This document shows positions 48,980-59,059 of a DNA stretch of 64,000 nt, piece by piece. The notes under the pieces were generated by a model that did no database searches, was not told the origin of the DNA, and worked only from the letters and a program-made list of their open reading frames with translations. Numbering within the stretch: position 1 is the first letter of the stretch; the number at the start of each line of letters is the position of its first letter. The translations under genes and the position numbers were made by a program. Source of the DNA: Burkholderiales bacterium (GTDB taxonomy: Bacteria; Pseudomonadota; Gammaproteobacteria; Burkholderiales; Burkholderiaceae_B); the NCBI GenBank assembly GCA_027484315.1, contig JAIXTE010000089.1:1-64000 (forward strand), read 5' to 3'.

Positions 48980-49717
48980 ATGGATAAATTGGTCTACATC
49001 TCAGCGGTAGCGGCAAAGTCTGCGCTGCAGCGCCACGAGAACGTATCAAACAACCTGGCCAACGTATCCACGCCGGGTTTTAAAAGTCAGCTAATGGCGT
49101 TTCAAAGTGCCCCTTTGAAGAGCAGTGAGGGACTAGCATCGCGCGCGTTCTCGATGGAAACCACTGTGGGCTTTGATGACGCAGAGGGCTCCCTCCAGCA
49201 GACCGGAAGGTCCCTCGATCTTGCAATCCAAGGTAAGGGGTGGTTTACCCTACAAACAGCGAATGGTGAGGGCTATACAAGGTCTGGTCACTTTCAAACC
49301 AATGCCGATGGCGTGCTTGTAAATTCAAGCGGTTTGTCGGTTGTTGAAGAAGGGGGTGGAGAGATCGTTATCCCCGCCGGATTCAGGTTTGACGTATCAG
49401 ATGAAGGCGTTATCTCTGGTGTCGACCCTGGGCAGAATGAAATCGTGCGATTGGGCAGAGTCAAGCTGGTCAATCCTGCTAAGGATGACATTGAGAGAAG
49501 CGATGACGGACTGTTCAGGCTAAAGAGTGGCCAGGATGCAGACTCTGATCAGGCTGTCCGATTAGCCTCTGGTTACCTTGAGAGCTCGAATGTGAATGCG
49601 GCCGGCGCCATGGTGGACATGATATCCACTCAACGGGAATTTGAAGCCAATTTGAAAATGATCAGCTTGGCCGAGGAAAACTCAAAGCGGGGCGATAGCC
49701 TCCTTGGTCTAAATTAA
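48980..49717 (+). CDS. flgF: Flagellar rod protein FlgF
   Basis: MDKLVYISAVAAKSALQRHENVSNNLANVSTPGFKSQLMAFQSAPL; 245 aa. Confidence 0.93.
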   Translation: MDKLVYISAVAAKSALQRHENVSNNLANVSTPGFKSQLMAFQSAPLKSSEGLASRAFSMETTVGFDDAEGSLQQTGRSLDLAIQGKGWFTLQTANGEGYTRSGHFQTNADGVLVNSSGLSVVEEGGGEIVIPAGFRFDVSDEGVISGVDPGQNEIVRLGRVKLVNPAKDDIERSDDGLFRLKSGQDADSDQAVRLASGYLESSNVNAAGAMVDMISTQREFEANLKMISLAEENSKRGDSLLGLN

Positions 49718-49730
49718 AGGAAATTACAAA

Positions 49731-50513
49731 ATGATGAAGTCCCTTTGGATTGCCAAGACAGGTCTAGATGCTCAGCAAACGCAACTTGATGTGGTCTCGA
49801 ATAACCTGGCAAACACCTCTACCTCCGGATTTAAGCGCTCAAGAGCGGTTTTTGAAGATCTGATGTATCAAACGGTACGACAGCCAGGATCCGAAACAGG
49901 GGAAAACGCTTCGGTTCCCTCAGGTTTGCAGATTGGTTCTGGAGCACGCCCTGTTGCCACGGTCAAGAATTTCGCCCAAGGCAATTTGAACCCCACGAAC
50001 AACCTGTTTGATGTTGCTGTAGATGGACGAGGTTTCTTCCCAATTGTGATGCCGGACGACACAATTAATTACACCAGAGACGGAAGTTTTCAGCTCAACA
50101 ACCAGGGCGAAATTGTCACGTCAAACGGGTATCGACTACAGGGGCCTATTCAGGTTCCGGCTGAAGCCGTGAATGTGACCATCGGTCAGAACGGGATTGT
50201 AAATGCCTTCTTCAACAATGACCCGAATCCCCAGGTGATCGGTCAGATCAACCTTGTTGATTTTATCAATCCAGCAGGTTTGCAAGCGAAGGGTCAAAAC
50301 TTGTTTCAAGAAACAGCCGCCTCTGGCGCCCCTCAGGAAGGGACTCCAACAGAGAACGGATTGGGGGCTCTTAACCAGAGTTACATTGAGACCAGCAACG
50401 TAAACGTGGTTGAAGAACTTGTAACAATGATTCAAACGCAGCGCGCTTACGAGATCAACTCAAAATCTATCAGCACGAGCGATCAAATGCTTGGCCGACT
50501 GACACAACTTTAA
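49731..50513 (+). CDS. flgG: Flagellar distal rod protein FlgG
   Basis: MMKSLWIAKTGLDAQQTQLDVVSNNLANTSTSGFKRSRAVFEDLMYQTVRQPG. Confidence 0.97.
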   Translation: MMKSLWIAKTGLDAQQTQLDVVSNNLANTSTSGFKRSRAVFEDLMYQTVRQPGSETGENASVPSGLQIGSGARPVATVKNFAQGNLNPTNNLFDVAVDGRGFFPIVMPDDTINYTRDGSFQLNNQGEIVTSNGYRLQGPIQVPAEAVNVTIGQNGIVNAFFNNDPNPQVIGQINLVDFINPAGLQAKGQNLFQETAASGAPQEGTPTENGLGALNQSYIETSNVNVVEELVTMIQTQRAYEINSKSISTSDQMLGRLTQL

Positions 50514-50527
50514 TCGCGAATAACAAA

Positions 50528-51262
50528 ATGATGTCTAAGAAACTTTTGGCGCTATTGCTTACTCTGGGTTCAATGAGCGGATGCGCGAGTTTTAACCCTT
50601 CAGTGGACTTCCCTGATGAAATGGGAGCTTCCACGAAGCCAGCAGGTAAGCAAGAAATGAGGATCGCACAAGAGGATCCCAATAGCGCGCAGTTTCACAA
50701 AGAAATGGCGATGGCGAGAAATCAGTCAACCGATGGATCGTTGTTCAACTCAAGTACATACTCCGGCCTCTTTGAGGATCGACGGGCACGACAAGTTGGG
50801 GATCTGCTGACAATCGTGGTGCAGGAAAGCATTGATTCCCAGCAACAAAATGAAACCTCGGTTTCCAGAAGGGATGATATCTCTTTGAGGACCCCTGAGA
50901 TCCGAGGGTTCTTCAATTTGCGGGGTATTGACGGATCAGCGACGTCGGACAAGGATTTCAGCGGAGAAGGCGCAACGAGAGCAAATAACCGCGTTACCGG
51001 TACGGTTGCGGTGGTCGTCACTGAAGTTCTGCCAAGCGGGAACCTGAGGGTCAAGGGTGAACGACAAATCGGGACAAATCGTGAAGTCGAGTACATCAAG
51101 TTTTACGGTATTGTAAATCCCGAAACAATCAGGTCGGGTAACCGGGTCGCCTCCACGGAAGTTGCAGAGGCACGTATTGAATATCGAGGACGCGGTCAAG
51201 TTGATTCAGCTCAGGCTATGGGCTGGATGTCGAGATTCTTCTTGTCTGTAATGCCGTTCTGA
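50528..51262 (+). CDS. flgH: Flagellar L-ring lipoprotein FlgH
   Basis: Lipobox LGSMSGCASF; DRRARQVGDLLTIVVQESIDSQQ. Confidence 0.96.
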   Translation: MMSKKLLALLLTLGSMSGCASFNPSVDFPDEMGASTKPAGKQEMRIAQEDPNSAQFHKEMAMARNQSTDGSLFNSSTYSGLFEDRRARQVGDLLTIVVQESIDSQQQNETSVSRRDDISLRTPEIRGFFNLRGIDGSATSDKDFSGEGATRANNRVTGTVAVVVTEVLPSGNLRVKGERQIGTNREVEYIKFYGIVNPETIRSGNRVASTEVAEARIEYRGRGQVDSAQAMGWMSRFFLSVMPF

Positions 51263-51280
51263 GGGAAAGCCGGATATCTT

Positions 51281-52387
51281 ATGAATAAGCTAAAAAAATC
51301 GATCTCACTGCTGGCTCTGTGTTTTGTCTTCACTGCTCAAGGAGCAAACGCCGCAAGAATTAAGGACATCACCACAATACAAGGGGTACGCGAGAACCCA
51401 TTGTATGGTTACGGGCTTGTTGTTGGCTTAGATGGAACGGGTGATCAGACATCTCAAACGAGATTTACTGCTCAATCTATCGAATCGATGTTGACAAAGC
51501 AGGGTGTAAACCTGCCCCCAGGCATCTCTCTGCAGACGAAGAACGTTGCATCGGTAATGGTGACTGCGAACATGCCGCCAATGGGAAATCCGGGCAAAAA
51601 GATTGACATCACCGTCTCGTCCATTGGTAACGCGAAAAGCCTGAAAGGTGGAACCCTTTTGATGACACCATTAAAAGGAGCTGATGGACAGATATACGCA
51701 ATTGGTCAAGGAAACCTGGTTGTCGGTGGCGCCGGCGCGGAAGCGGGCAGATCGAGCAAACGGGTGAACCACCTGTCAGCAGGAAGAATTCCTGAGGGTG
51801 GAGTCATTGAACGGGCAATTCCATCAAAGGTTCTTGAGTCCAGCACAATTAAACTGGAATTGAAAGATCTTGATTTCGGTAACGCAGATCGAGTGGTAAA
51901 GGCTATTAATGCCAAATTCGGTAATGTCTCAAGACATATTGCAAGCGGTCTGATTGAGCTTGATGTCCCCTCAGACATGAATCAAAAGCTGGCATTCGTA
52001 TCAATAGTTCAGCAACTGGAAATAGTTGAAACGGAACTGGTGGCCAAGGTAGTTATTAATTCCCGGACGGGTTCGGTGGTGATGAATCAAAAGGTTTCAT
52101 TGGGACCAAGTGCTGTTTCGCACGGAAACCTCACTGTGAGTATTGATTCAATACCGATAGTGAGCCAGCCAAACCCTTTTGCTCAGGGTGAGACTGTCGA
52201 GACTTCCCTTGACCAGATAGAGATTAAAGAATCCGGCGGCGAGTTGATAAAGATAAATGGTAGCAGCAGCCTAAACGACGTGATTAACGGGCTGAATCAG
52301 TTAGGCGCGAGCCCGACAGATTTGATCAGTATCCTGCAAGCACTTAAAACGGCCGGTAGCTTGAAGGCAGATCTGGAGATTATTTAA
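51281..52387 (+). CDS. flgI: Flagellar P-ring protein FlgI
   Basis: Signal peptide; RIKDITTIQGVRENPLYGYGLVVGLDGTGDQTSQTRFTAQSIESMLTKQGV. Confidence 0.97.
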   Translation: MNKLKKSISLLALCFVFTAQGANAARIKDITTIQGVRENPLYGYGLVVGLDGTGDQTSQTRFTAQSIESMLTKQGVNLPPGISLQTKNVASVMVTANMPPMGNPGKKIDITVSSIGNAKSLKGGTLLMTPLKGADGQIYAIGQGNLVVGGAGAEAGRSSKRVNHLSAGRIPEGGVIERAIPSKVLESSTIKLELKDLDFGNADRVVKAINAKFGNVSRHIASGLIELDVPSDMNQKLAFVSIVQQLEIVETELVAKVVINSRTGSVVMNQKVSLGPSAVSHGNLTVSIDSIPIVSQPNPFAQGETVETSLDQIEIKESGGELIKINGSSSLNDVINGLNQLGASPTDLISILQALKTAGSLKADLEII

Positions 52388-52388
52388 G

Positions 52389-53183
52389 GTGGATACGCAT
52401 CTTCCTCCCCTGCCCGCTCTTGAAGCTCCGGCCATTATCCAGATACAAAAGAATTCCGCGACAAATGATGTAAGGAATTCGTTGGATTTGAATGGTCTCG
52501 CACTGTTAAGGAAAAAAGCGGGCGGTAGTGAAGAAGAAAGATCTCAAGCGATCGATGAGGCCGGCACCCAAATTGAAAGCATCTTCATCCAAAGGGCCCT
52601 GGGCTCGATGAGAGAGGGCTCCAAGCACTTCAAAAGTGGGCTCTGGCAGTCAAATGCCGGAGATATGTATGAAGGGATGCACGACCAAGAGATCGCATCA
52701 ACATTATCAAAAACAGGCATTGGAATATCCAAGCCGCTGGTAGAGCAGCTAAGAAGGCAATCGGGCATTGTCCCGCCTAAGCCGCCAAAAAAACCCTCCC
52801 CCTATCCGCTAAAAAAACCTGGTGGCAATCCAGATGTTCCTAGTGACTTAAAGGTGGGCAAACCCAACCCGACTTACTCGCAGAACGGTGTTGGTGATAG
52901 TGCCTCTGCCCAATTGGATGCGGAAAACCTTCGTTTATATCAGAACGACGATAAGCTGGAGAAAGTGCTTAGAGGACTGAAAGGCAAGTACTCCCTCAGT
53001 GAATTGACTTCTACAGTTGAGCAGGAACAGGAAGATACGACTCACGTGGAAACCATCACAATTCAGGAAGGCCTTGCTGGTCCCGATGATCCCTTTGTGA
53101 CCAATATCAAGGAAAAACAAACCCTTGAATTCTATAGCCCGTTAAACCAGGTAATCCAGAAGGTCACCTTCGGAATAAATTAG
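52389..53183 (+). CDS. flgJ: FlgJ-like rod-binding protein without recognisable muramidase domain
   Basis: Rod-binding core IFIQRALGSMREGSKHFKSGLWQSNAGDMYEGMHDQEIASTLSKTGIGISKPLVEQL; Pro/Lys-rich linker then unknown C-terminus. Confidence 0.85.
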   Translation: MDTHLPPLPALEAPAIIQIQKNSATNDVRNSLDLNGLALLRKKAGGSEEERSQAIDEAGTQIESIFIQRALGSMREGSKHFKSGLWQSNAGDMYEGMHDQEIASTLSKTGIGISKPLVEQLRRQSGIVPPKPPKKPSPYPLKKPGGNPDVPSDLKVGKPNPTYSQNGVGDSASAQLDAENLRLYQNDDKLEKVLRGLKGKYSLSELTSTVEQEQEDTTHVETITIQEGLAGPDDPFVTNIKEKQTLEFYSPLNQVIQKVTFGIN

Positions 53184-53215
53184 AGTCTTAACGATTTTTA
53201 TTTTTTCCAGAAATA

Positions 53216-54979
53216 TTGACGGTAGTATTTCCTAATAAGCATACCAAAGAGATTCCTATGTCTTCGATTCTGAATAATGCCCTGTCCGGCCTAATGGCTT
53301 CACGAACAGCGCTGACGACAACCAGCAACAATATTGGCAATGCCAATACAGAAGGCTATAGCCGTCAACGCGCAGTGTTCGCCGACCGAGGATCGGATCT
53401 GCAAGGAGGCGTTTATGTTGGGCGAGGGGTTAACGTATCCCAAATCCAGCGCGGGTATTCTGATCTGATCAACGGAGAGGTAAACCGGAATCTTTCGCTG
53501 AGCGGATCGTTCAGAACGAGCCAGTCACTGCTGGGCAGGATTGACACCCTGATTGCAGCGGAAAATGTAGGCATCAACGGGGCCTTCGTGGATTTTTTCG
53601 AGTCAGCACAAGACTTGTCCGTGAGGCCCACTGATATCGTTTCAAGAAACTCCTTCTTGTCAAGAACTCAAAATCTGACCAGTCGGATCAACGATCTGGA
53701 TCGGCTTTTCAACACCGTTATTGACGAGTCATCTAATGGCATAAAAGACAGTGTTACGTTGATTAACGAGCTTTCGAAGCAGATATCAGACCTGAATATC
53801 AAAATTCAAAGTAGCAAGAGTTCTACGCCAGGTTCTCCCGGGTCAAACGATTTGAGTGATCAACGTGACCTTGCGGTTCAAAAGATGGCAGAGCAAATAG
53901 AGATCAATCGTGTTGTTCAGGAAGACGGTTCTTACGCGATCTTCATGAAAAACGGACAGCCACTAGTAGCGGAGTCTGTTGCCTACCAATTGCAAACAAG
54001 GACCAATCCTACTGATTCGACAGAAGTCCAGGTGGGTGTAAATGCTCTGATAGGAACGCAAACAGAATTCATTCCTTTCCCGGACGGGAAGTTTGGGTCT
54101 GGCAGGCTCGGAGGCCTATACGAGGCCCAGAAGAAAACCAATGAGTACAAGAACGCACTTGGATTGGTTGCTGTAAGGCTAGCGGAAACAGTCAATGCAG
54201 CCATAACTTCTGGGTTGGATCAGGATGAGAATCCAGGATCGCCTTTATTTGGCTTCTTGGGTTCCGGTGGCGCTGTGAACGGATTTAGTAGCGTAATTGG
54301 AAACCAGTTCAATTCGGATCTCAATAGCACTCTCTCAATTACCTCGATTGATACAAGCGTGACACTTCCAAAAGAGTATGAGGTGTACAGAAATTCTTCC
54401 GGCGACATGTTTGTTCGCGAGAGAGGACAGTTCGTTGAAGGTGCACCAGTGACTGAGACGCCACCCGGTTCAGGCATTTTCGATGCAAATGGCCTTTTCG
54501 AATTCTCCGTGAGTGGCTCTTTTGCAAACGGGGACTCGTTTATTGTGGCGCCGGTGAAAAATGCGGCGACAAACTTGAGGGTTCTTATTGAGGACCCATT
54601 CCAACTTGCAACAGCAGGTGTTCCGGATATTGGAGACCCCTTTGCGCCAGGAGACAATAAGCCAATCCTTGATATTGTTGAATTGCAAAACAAGGTAAGC
54701 GTCTATGCCAATACACCAAGTTCAGGAACCTCTCTGATCGGAGCATTCAATCAGCTCGTCAACAACGTTGGGAACGACAAGCGTGAGCTGGATACCAATC
54801 TGGCTGCTCAAGACGCCCTGCTTAATCAGGTCCTGGCTGACAAGGATGCTTTCTCTGGTGTGAACTTGGATGAGGAGGCTGCAAACCTTATTCAGTATCA
54901 GCAGCTATACCAGGCTGCTAGCCAAGTAATCAGCATCGAACGAACGCTGTTTGACAGCTTTTTGAACGCAACACGATAA
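53216..54979 (+). CDS. flgK: Hook-filament junction protein FlgK (likely start at MSSILNNALSGLMA, 53258)
   Basis: SSILNNALSGLMASRTALTTTSNNIGNANTEGYSRQRAVFADR; C-terminal ANLIQYQQLYQAASQVISIERTLFDSFLNA. Confidence 0.95.
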   Translation: MTVVFPNKHTKEIPMSSILNNALSGLMASRTALTTTSNNIGNANTEGYSRQRAVFADRGSDLQGGVYVGRGVNVSQIQRGYSDLINGEVNRNLSLSGSFRTSQSLLGRIDTLIAAENVGINGAFVDFFESAQDLSVRPTDIVSRNSFLSRTQNLTSRINDLDRLFNTVIDESSNGIKDSVTLINELSKQISDLNIKIQSSKSSTPGSPGSNDLSDQRDLAVQKMAEQIEINRVVQEDGSYAIFMKNGQPLVAESVAYQLQTRTNPTDSTEVQVGVNALIGTQTEFIPFPDGKFGSGRLGGLYEAQKKTNEYKNALGLVAVRLAETVNAAITSGLDQDENPGSPLFGFLGSGGAVNGFSSVIGNQFNSDLNSTLSITSIDTSVTLPKEYEVYRNSSGDMFVRERGQFVEGAPVTETPPGSGIFDANGLFEFSVSGSFANGDSFIVAPVKNAATNLRVLIEDPFQLATAGVPDIGDPFAPGDNKPILDIVELQNKVSVYANTPSSGTSLIGAFNQLVNNVGNDKRELDTNLAAQDALLNQVLADKDAFSGVNLDEEAANLIQYQQLYQAASQVISIERTLFDSFLNATR

Positions 54980-54988
54980 GGGTAAATC

Positions 54989-55915
54989 ATGACGGTACGG
55001 ATGAGCACACAAGCGTTCTATAAACAGAACACTGATCGATTGCTTGAACAGCAAACAAAAATCGCAAAACAACAGAATCAGATCTCAAGTGGTGTAAAAG
55101 TTGTAACGCCGTCCGAAGATCCGATAGCTTTCGCGACTGCGCAGCGCGCGGAAAATTCCTTGTTTCGTATCGAACAATATGCGAGAAATATGGCTTTTGC
55201 AAAGAACTACCTCACCGAGTTAGAGGTTGGTATCGCTGCGTCTTCAGAAACAATGATCGGAGTTCGAGAAAAGATTATTCAGGCTCAGAACACGATCGTG
55301 TCCCTCACAGACAGAAAGATTATTGCAAACGAACTGCGTAGCAAAATGGATGAAATGCTGAGCTACGCGAATACCAAAGACAGCGCAGGAAACTTTTTAT
55401 TCAGCGGAACACGTACAGCTACCAAGCCATTCGATGTGGCAGATGGATATCAGTTCGCCGGCACGCCCTCCCCTGACAGTGGGATCTCATTCCAGGTTGC
55501 AGATGGTCGAGAAATGGATCTTTCCATTAACGGTCAAGATGTATACACCTACACTGACGGAACGGGAAACAACAGATCGTACTTTGCCGTTCTTCAGGAT
55601 GCAATTGATGTTCTAGAGGATCCGACCGCAATGAATTACAACCAGGTATTGGGGCAGCTCGCCGCCGAAGCTGATCAAATTTTCGACAACGCGCAAATTG
55701 CGCGCGGTCGGATCGGTGACAAAATTAATGAAATTGATTCGTTAACAGCGGGCTTCAAGATCATTACCACCGAGCTCCAGAGCATCATTACTCAGGAGGT
55801 CGCAACGGACCTGACCGAGACGATAAGTAGTCTTGCACAGTCGAATATACTGCTGCAGGCAGCGCAGCAATCGTTCGCATCGACAAGCAAACTCTCCTTA
55901 TTCGACTACCTGTGA
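54989..55915 (+). CDS. flgL: Hook-filament junction protein FlgL
   Basis: MRMST-like start, QNQISSGVKVVTPSEDPIAFATAQRAENSLFRIEQYARN. Confidence 0.94.
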   Translation: MTVRMSTQAFYKQNTDRLLEQQTKIAKQQNQISSGVKVVTPSEDPIAFATAQRAENSLFRIEQYARNMAFAKNYLTELEVGIAASSETMIGVREKIIQAQNTIVSLTDRKIIANELRSKMDEMLSYANTKDSAGNFLFSGTRTATKPFDVADGYQFAGTPSPDSGISFQVADGREMDLSINGQDVYTYTDGTGNNRSYFAVLQDAIDVLEDPTAMNYNQVLGQLAAEADQIFDNAQIARGRIGDKINEIDSLTAGFKIITTELQSIITQEVATDLTETISSLAQSNILLQAAQQSFASTSKLSLFDYL

Positions 55916-56907
55916 CCACTAGCACGCTTATAAGTATCGCCAAGGACTCGCAACATGGAACGTACGAGTTCCTGAAGGGTCTCTATGAGCACTTTCATGA
56001 TGTGATCCTGGTCGATGTAGGTAACGGGTTTGATCAGATTGTTATAGACCAGCATTTTAGCGACTCAATCTTGCTAAAGATCGGTTCCTCCTCTGGGCTT
56101 GAACGGTCTCTAATAAGCGCGTTGTCCATGGTAGAAACTGACAATGTTCTATTCCTTCATCCTTGGGAGAGGATTTCCAACAAGGTAAGTGCTCAAGCAC
56201 TTCGTGGTTTAGTTGATTCCGAGATCGATGATTGCTTAAGTATTCCAATATATGAGTCATCGCTTGGGATTATTCGATGGAAGCAGAGACTATTTTCATC
56301 CACGGTAGGGGCCATAAAGATCTCTCAGTCGTTACTAGGGATTAACGGCGCCTCGACCTGCGGCAGCCATAGAAGATACCTCCCGGTAAATAGCAACAGA
56401 GATGGAGCGCTCGGCTGCCTCAGGAAAGAGTCAGCCTTCGAATCTTTACGCGACACTTTTGCTCAACACGAACTTCTGGTTGAGAGTGGATTTGACGCCC
56501 TTATTGCAGGTAGCCTGTCACAGGCCTTAATAGAGTTCCAAAACGCCGTGAGGGCTTTGGCGAACAAGGCTGGATATGAAAATCATGAGCATGCTGCACT
56601 TTCTGGATACTATTTGTCCTCCCTTAAAATGGGAATGTTCGAACAGATCATAGACAGCACTTTTGAGCATCACGATTTAATAGGTAGGAGTTCAACACTT
56701 TCCTACCTCGTAGCTGAAGCTATGCGAGGACAGCTAGAGCAAACTAAAAACGACAATCTTGCGGATGGAGCAAGAAAACTATATAGAAATGCAATGGCTC
56801 TTGGCGAGACTAATCAATACGACTTTCATTTAGTGGGGTCTTCAACAAAGTTAAGCCAAGATGGACTAAATAATTTAAAAGCAGGGGCAGAATTATGTTT
56901 GGAGTAA
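55912..56907 (+). CDS. Unknown protein, weakly glycosyltransferase family 2-like
   Basis: HDVILVDVGNGFDQIVI...SSGLERSLISALSMVETDNVLFLHPWERIS; between flgL and fliS. Confidence 0.4.
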   Translation: MTTSTLISIAKDSQHGTYEFLKGLYEHFHDVILVDVGNGFDQIVIDQHFSDSILLKIGSSSGLERSLISALSMVETDNVLFLHPWERISNKVSAQALRGLVDSEIDDCLSIPIYESSLGIIRWKQRLFSSTVGAIKISQSLLGINGASTCGSHRRYLPVNSNRDGALGCLRKESAFESLRDTFAQHELLVESGFDALIAGSLSQALIEFQNAVRALANKAGYENHEHAALSGYYLSSLKMGMFEQIIDSTFEHHDLIGRSSTLSYLVAEAMRGQLEQTKNDNLADGARKLYRNAMALGETNQYDFHLVGSSTKLSQDGLNNLKAGAELCLE

Positions 56908-57278
56908 GCGCTTATACCAAGGTGGAAATCGAGACAAGTGTAAACAGTGCATCGCCGCACAAGTTGGTGATTATGCTTTACGAGGCTGTCATCAAAGAAA
57001 TGGATCAGATGAAACTAGCTATCGTAAGAAAGGATTACGACGCTAAATCCAAGCACGTTGACAAGGCGCTACGAATCATTTCCGATGGACTTCGTTCATC
57101 TCTTGATATGACCAAGGGCGGTGAAATCGCAGAACAATTGTTTGATCTTTACACGTTTCTGAATCGTGAAATATTGAATGCCTCTGTTGCGAATTCGACT
57201 GAAAAAGTGGACATCTGCAAAGAGATCCTGGTTCAGCTCAGAGATGCCTGGCTTGATCTTTCAAAGGTGCCCCTATGA
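56895..57278 (+). CDS. fliS: Flagellin chaperone FliS
   Basis: YTKVEIETSVNSASPHKLVIMLYEAVIKEMDQMKLAI...KHVDKALRIISDGLRSSLDMTKGGEIAEQLFDLYTFLNREI. Confidence 0.95.
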   Translation: MFGVSAYTKVEIETSVNSASPHKLVIMLYEAVIKEMDQMKLAIVRKDYDAKSKHVDKALRIISDGLRSSLDMTKGGEIAEQLFDLYTFLNREILNASVANSTEKVDICKEILVQLRDAWLDLSKVPL

Positions 57279-57607
57279 GTTTTTCTGAAGTCATCGACAC
57301 TCTATCGGCTATCAATCAAGCGATGCTGACCGCAGCCGAGGAAGGTGATTGGGATTCATTCCTAGCGTTGGCGACCGAAAGAATAAATAAGGTTCAGGAC
57401 TACTATGAGACGCTAGAGACAGCGCTCTCCGCTGATAAGGAGACGATCTCGGGATACATTGAAAGGATCCAAGATCTCAATCAAGACTACGAAGCAATAA
57501 GTGTCCTTATCAAGAGCAGAATGGAGGGTATATCAAAAGCTCTTGTTGCCTTAAAGAATGGCAAAATGGTTGACTCCTATTACCTCAATAAAGAGGTCTC
57601 TGCTTAA
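57275..57607 (+). CDS. FliT-like flagellar chaperone candidate
   Basis: Helical 110-aa protein directly after fliS: IDTLSAINQAMLTAAEEGDWDSFLALATERINKVQDYYETLE. Confidence 0.65.
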   Translation: MSFSEVIDTLSAINQAMLTAAEEGDWDSFLALATERINKVQDYYETLETALSADKETISGYIERIQDLNQDYEAISVLIKSRMEGISKALVALKNGKMVDSYYLNKEVSA

Positions 57608-58710
57608 TGGTATCCGGTCCCCAGGGCGCAACAGGTGCAGTAGGTCCGGTTACGCCCGTAATGAGGGCCGCACCAATCATTGCAACAGTACAAAAAGAAA
57701 CTCTGCCGGCCGGTTTTGCGAAGACCATCAGCGGGGCGCCACAGGTGGCCACCATGGTATCCATGGAATCCAATGGTCGAGCAACAGTCAATATTGGAGG
57801 ACAACTTTTAACCGTAAAGTTTCCGCTACCCAACATGATCAAAACAGGTGATCAGTTCTCTATTCTGCTACGACTCGGGGGAGAATTCTCGACTGCAGAA
57901 AAGACCATAACCTCCGATCCAGGCAGGCCCTTTTCTAATAATTCGGCATTACCATCGGCTAACCAAAGCACACCAGTCACCATATCTCGTCCCGGCGAAC
58001 TTATTACCAACGTCATCAACTCTGCTGTAGCTAAGGGTTTGGCCCCCTATATGAGCGTTGCGGAGGACCTTCGGAATGTCAGGCGACAAATATCGGATTT
58101 AAATGGACGGTCTATGATTGTTCATGGATCGGAGGCCCGTGGACTGTTGATTGCGAGCCTGGCTGACTTCATATTCGGATCTGTTGATAGAAGTGGCGTC
58201 TTCTACGAATCACACCTAAAGGACTGGCTGGCCGGGAGGCGCACGCTTTCGCAAATAAAAAAGGAACCCCAGAACTTCTTGTCGATTCAGAGCGGCTATG
58301 AAGATGGAATCACAGAAATACCATTGGGCGGAGACAAAGACAAATTATCCTCACTTGTCTCGAATCAGATAAATGCATTGCTCACAGGTAAATTCCAAAT
58401 AGTGCTTGAGGGTTTGTTTCCATATCCAGTCGAACTGAATTTCGAACGGGAGTTTGATGACGCTGACTCAAGACAATTTCCCGGCGCAAAGAGTCCTTGG
58501 GTGGTGAACATTAAGATGTACCTAGAGCAGCTTGGGCTAGTGGAAGGTAAAGTGAGAGTCCACGAGGATGTTTTGGATCTTCAAATCGCATGCTCGCCAC
58601 CACTGCATGAAATCTTGACGAAAACAATTCCGGGTGCGCGGGAGGACCTGGCGCAAGCTGGGGTAGTTGTTAATAGCATATCCGTAAAAGTTCACGAGCT
58701 CTATGTCTAA
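57607..58710 (+). CDS. FliK-like hook-length protein (C-terminal Flg_hook-like domain)
   Basis: C-terminal WVVNIKMYLEQLGLVEGKVRVHEDVLDLQIACSPPLHEILTKTIPGAREDLAQAGVVVNSISV. Confidence 0.7.
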   Translation: MVSGPQGATGAVGPVTPVMRAAPIIATVQKETLPAGFAKTISGAPQVATMVSMESNGRATVNIGGQLLTVKFPLPNMIKTGDQFSILLRLGGEFSTAEKTITSDPGRPFSNNSALPSANQSTPVTISRPGELITNVINSAVAKGLAPYMSVAEDLRNVRRQISDLNGRSMIVHGSEARGLLIASLADFIFGSVDRSGVFYESHLKDWLAGRRTLSQIKKEPQNFLSIQSGYEDGITEIPLGGDKDKLSSLVSNQINALLTGKFQIVLEGLFPYPVELNFEREFDDADSRQFPGAKSPWVVNIKMYLEQLGLVEGKVRVHEDVLDLQIACSPPLHEILTKTIPGAREDLAQAGVVVNSISVKVHELYV

Positions 58711-59059
58711 AAGAATCAGGCCAAGTCAGCTAATCGAGAAGCTTAATCCTACCGAGAAAGTCAGGGCCAACCTGTGTTCAGAAGGGGATGACAAAAGACT
58801 TACCAGTGAGGCGATAGCCCTCTCCTATTTTTCGAATTCCGGGGCTCCAAAGATCGTAGCCAAGGGCCGGGGTATGGTTGCCGAAAATATTATTGCCAAG
58901 GCAGAAGAAAGCGGTGTTTTTGTGCATGAGTCAAGAGAGCTACTGATGCTTCTTGGCGGAATAGAACTAGACAAAGAAATCCCTAGCTCTTTGTATCACT
59001 CCATCGCTGTCCTTTTGAACTGGGTGCATGAGGCTGAGACAGTGGCCACAAACTCCTAA
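58703..59059 (+). CDS. FlhB C-terminal-domain paralog (FhlB/FlhX-like)
   Basis: AIALSYFSNSGAPKIVAKGRGMVAENIIAKAEESGVFVHESRELLMLLGGIELDKEIPSSLYHSIAVLLNWV. Confidence 0.85.
   Translation: MSKRIRPSQLIEKLNPTEKVRANLCSEGDDKRLTSEAIALSYFSNSGAPKIVAKGRGMVAENIIAKAEESGVFVHESRELLMLLGGIELDKEIPSSLYHSIAVLLNWVHEAETVATNS

Noticed and set aside
53215-53250. GGTAGTATT shared between the flgK and fliF upstream regions as a promoter element
   Set aside because: Only 9 bp shared and no consistent spacing to start codons; too short to support.
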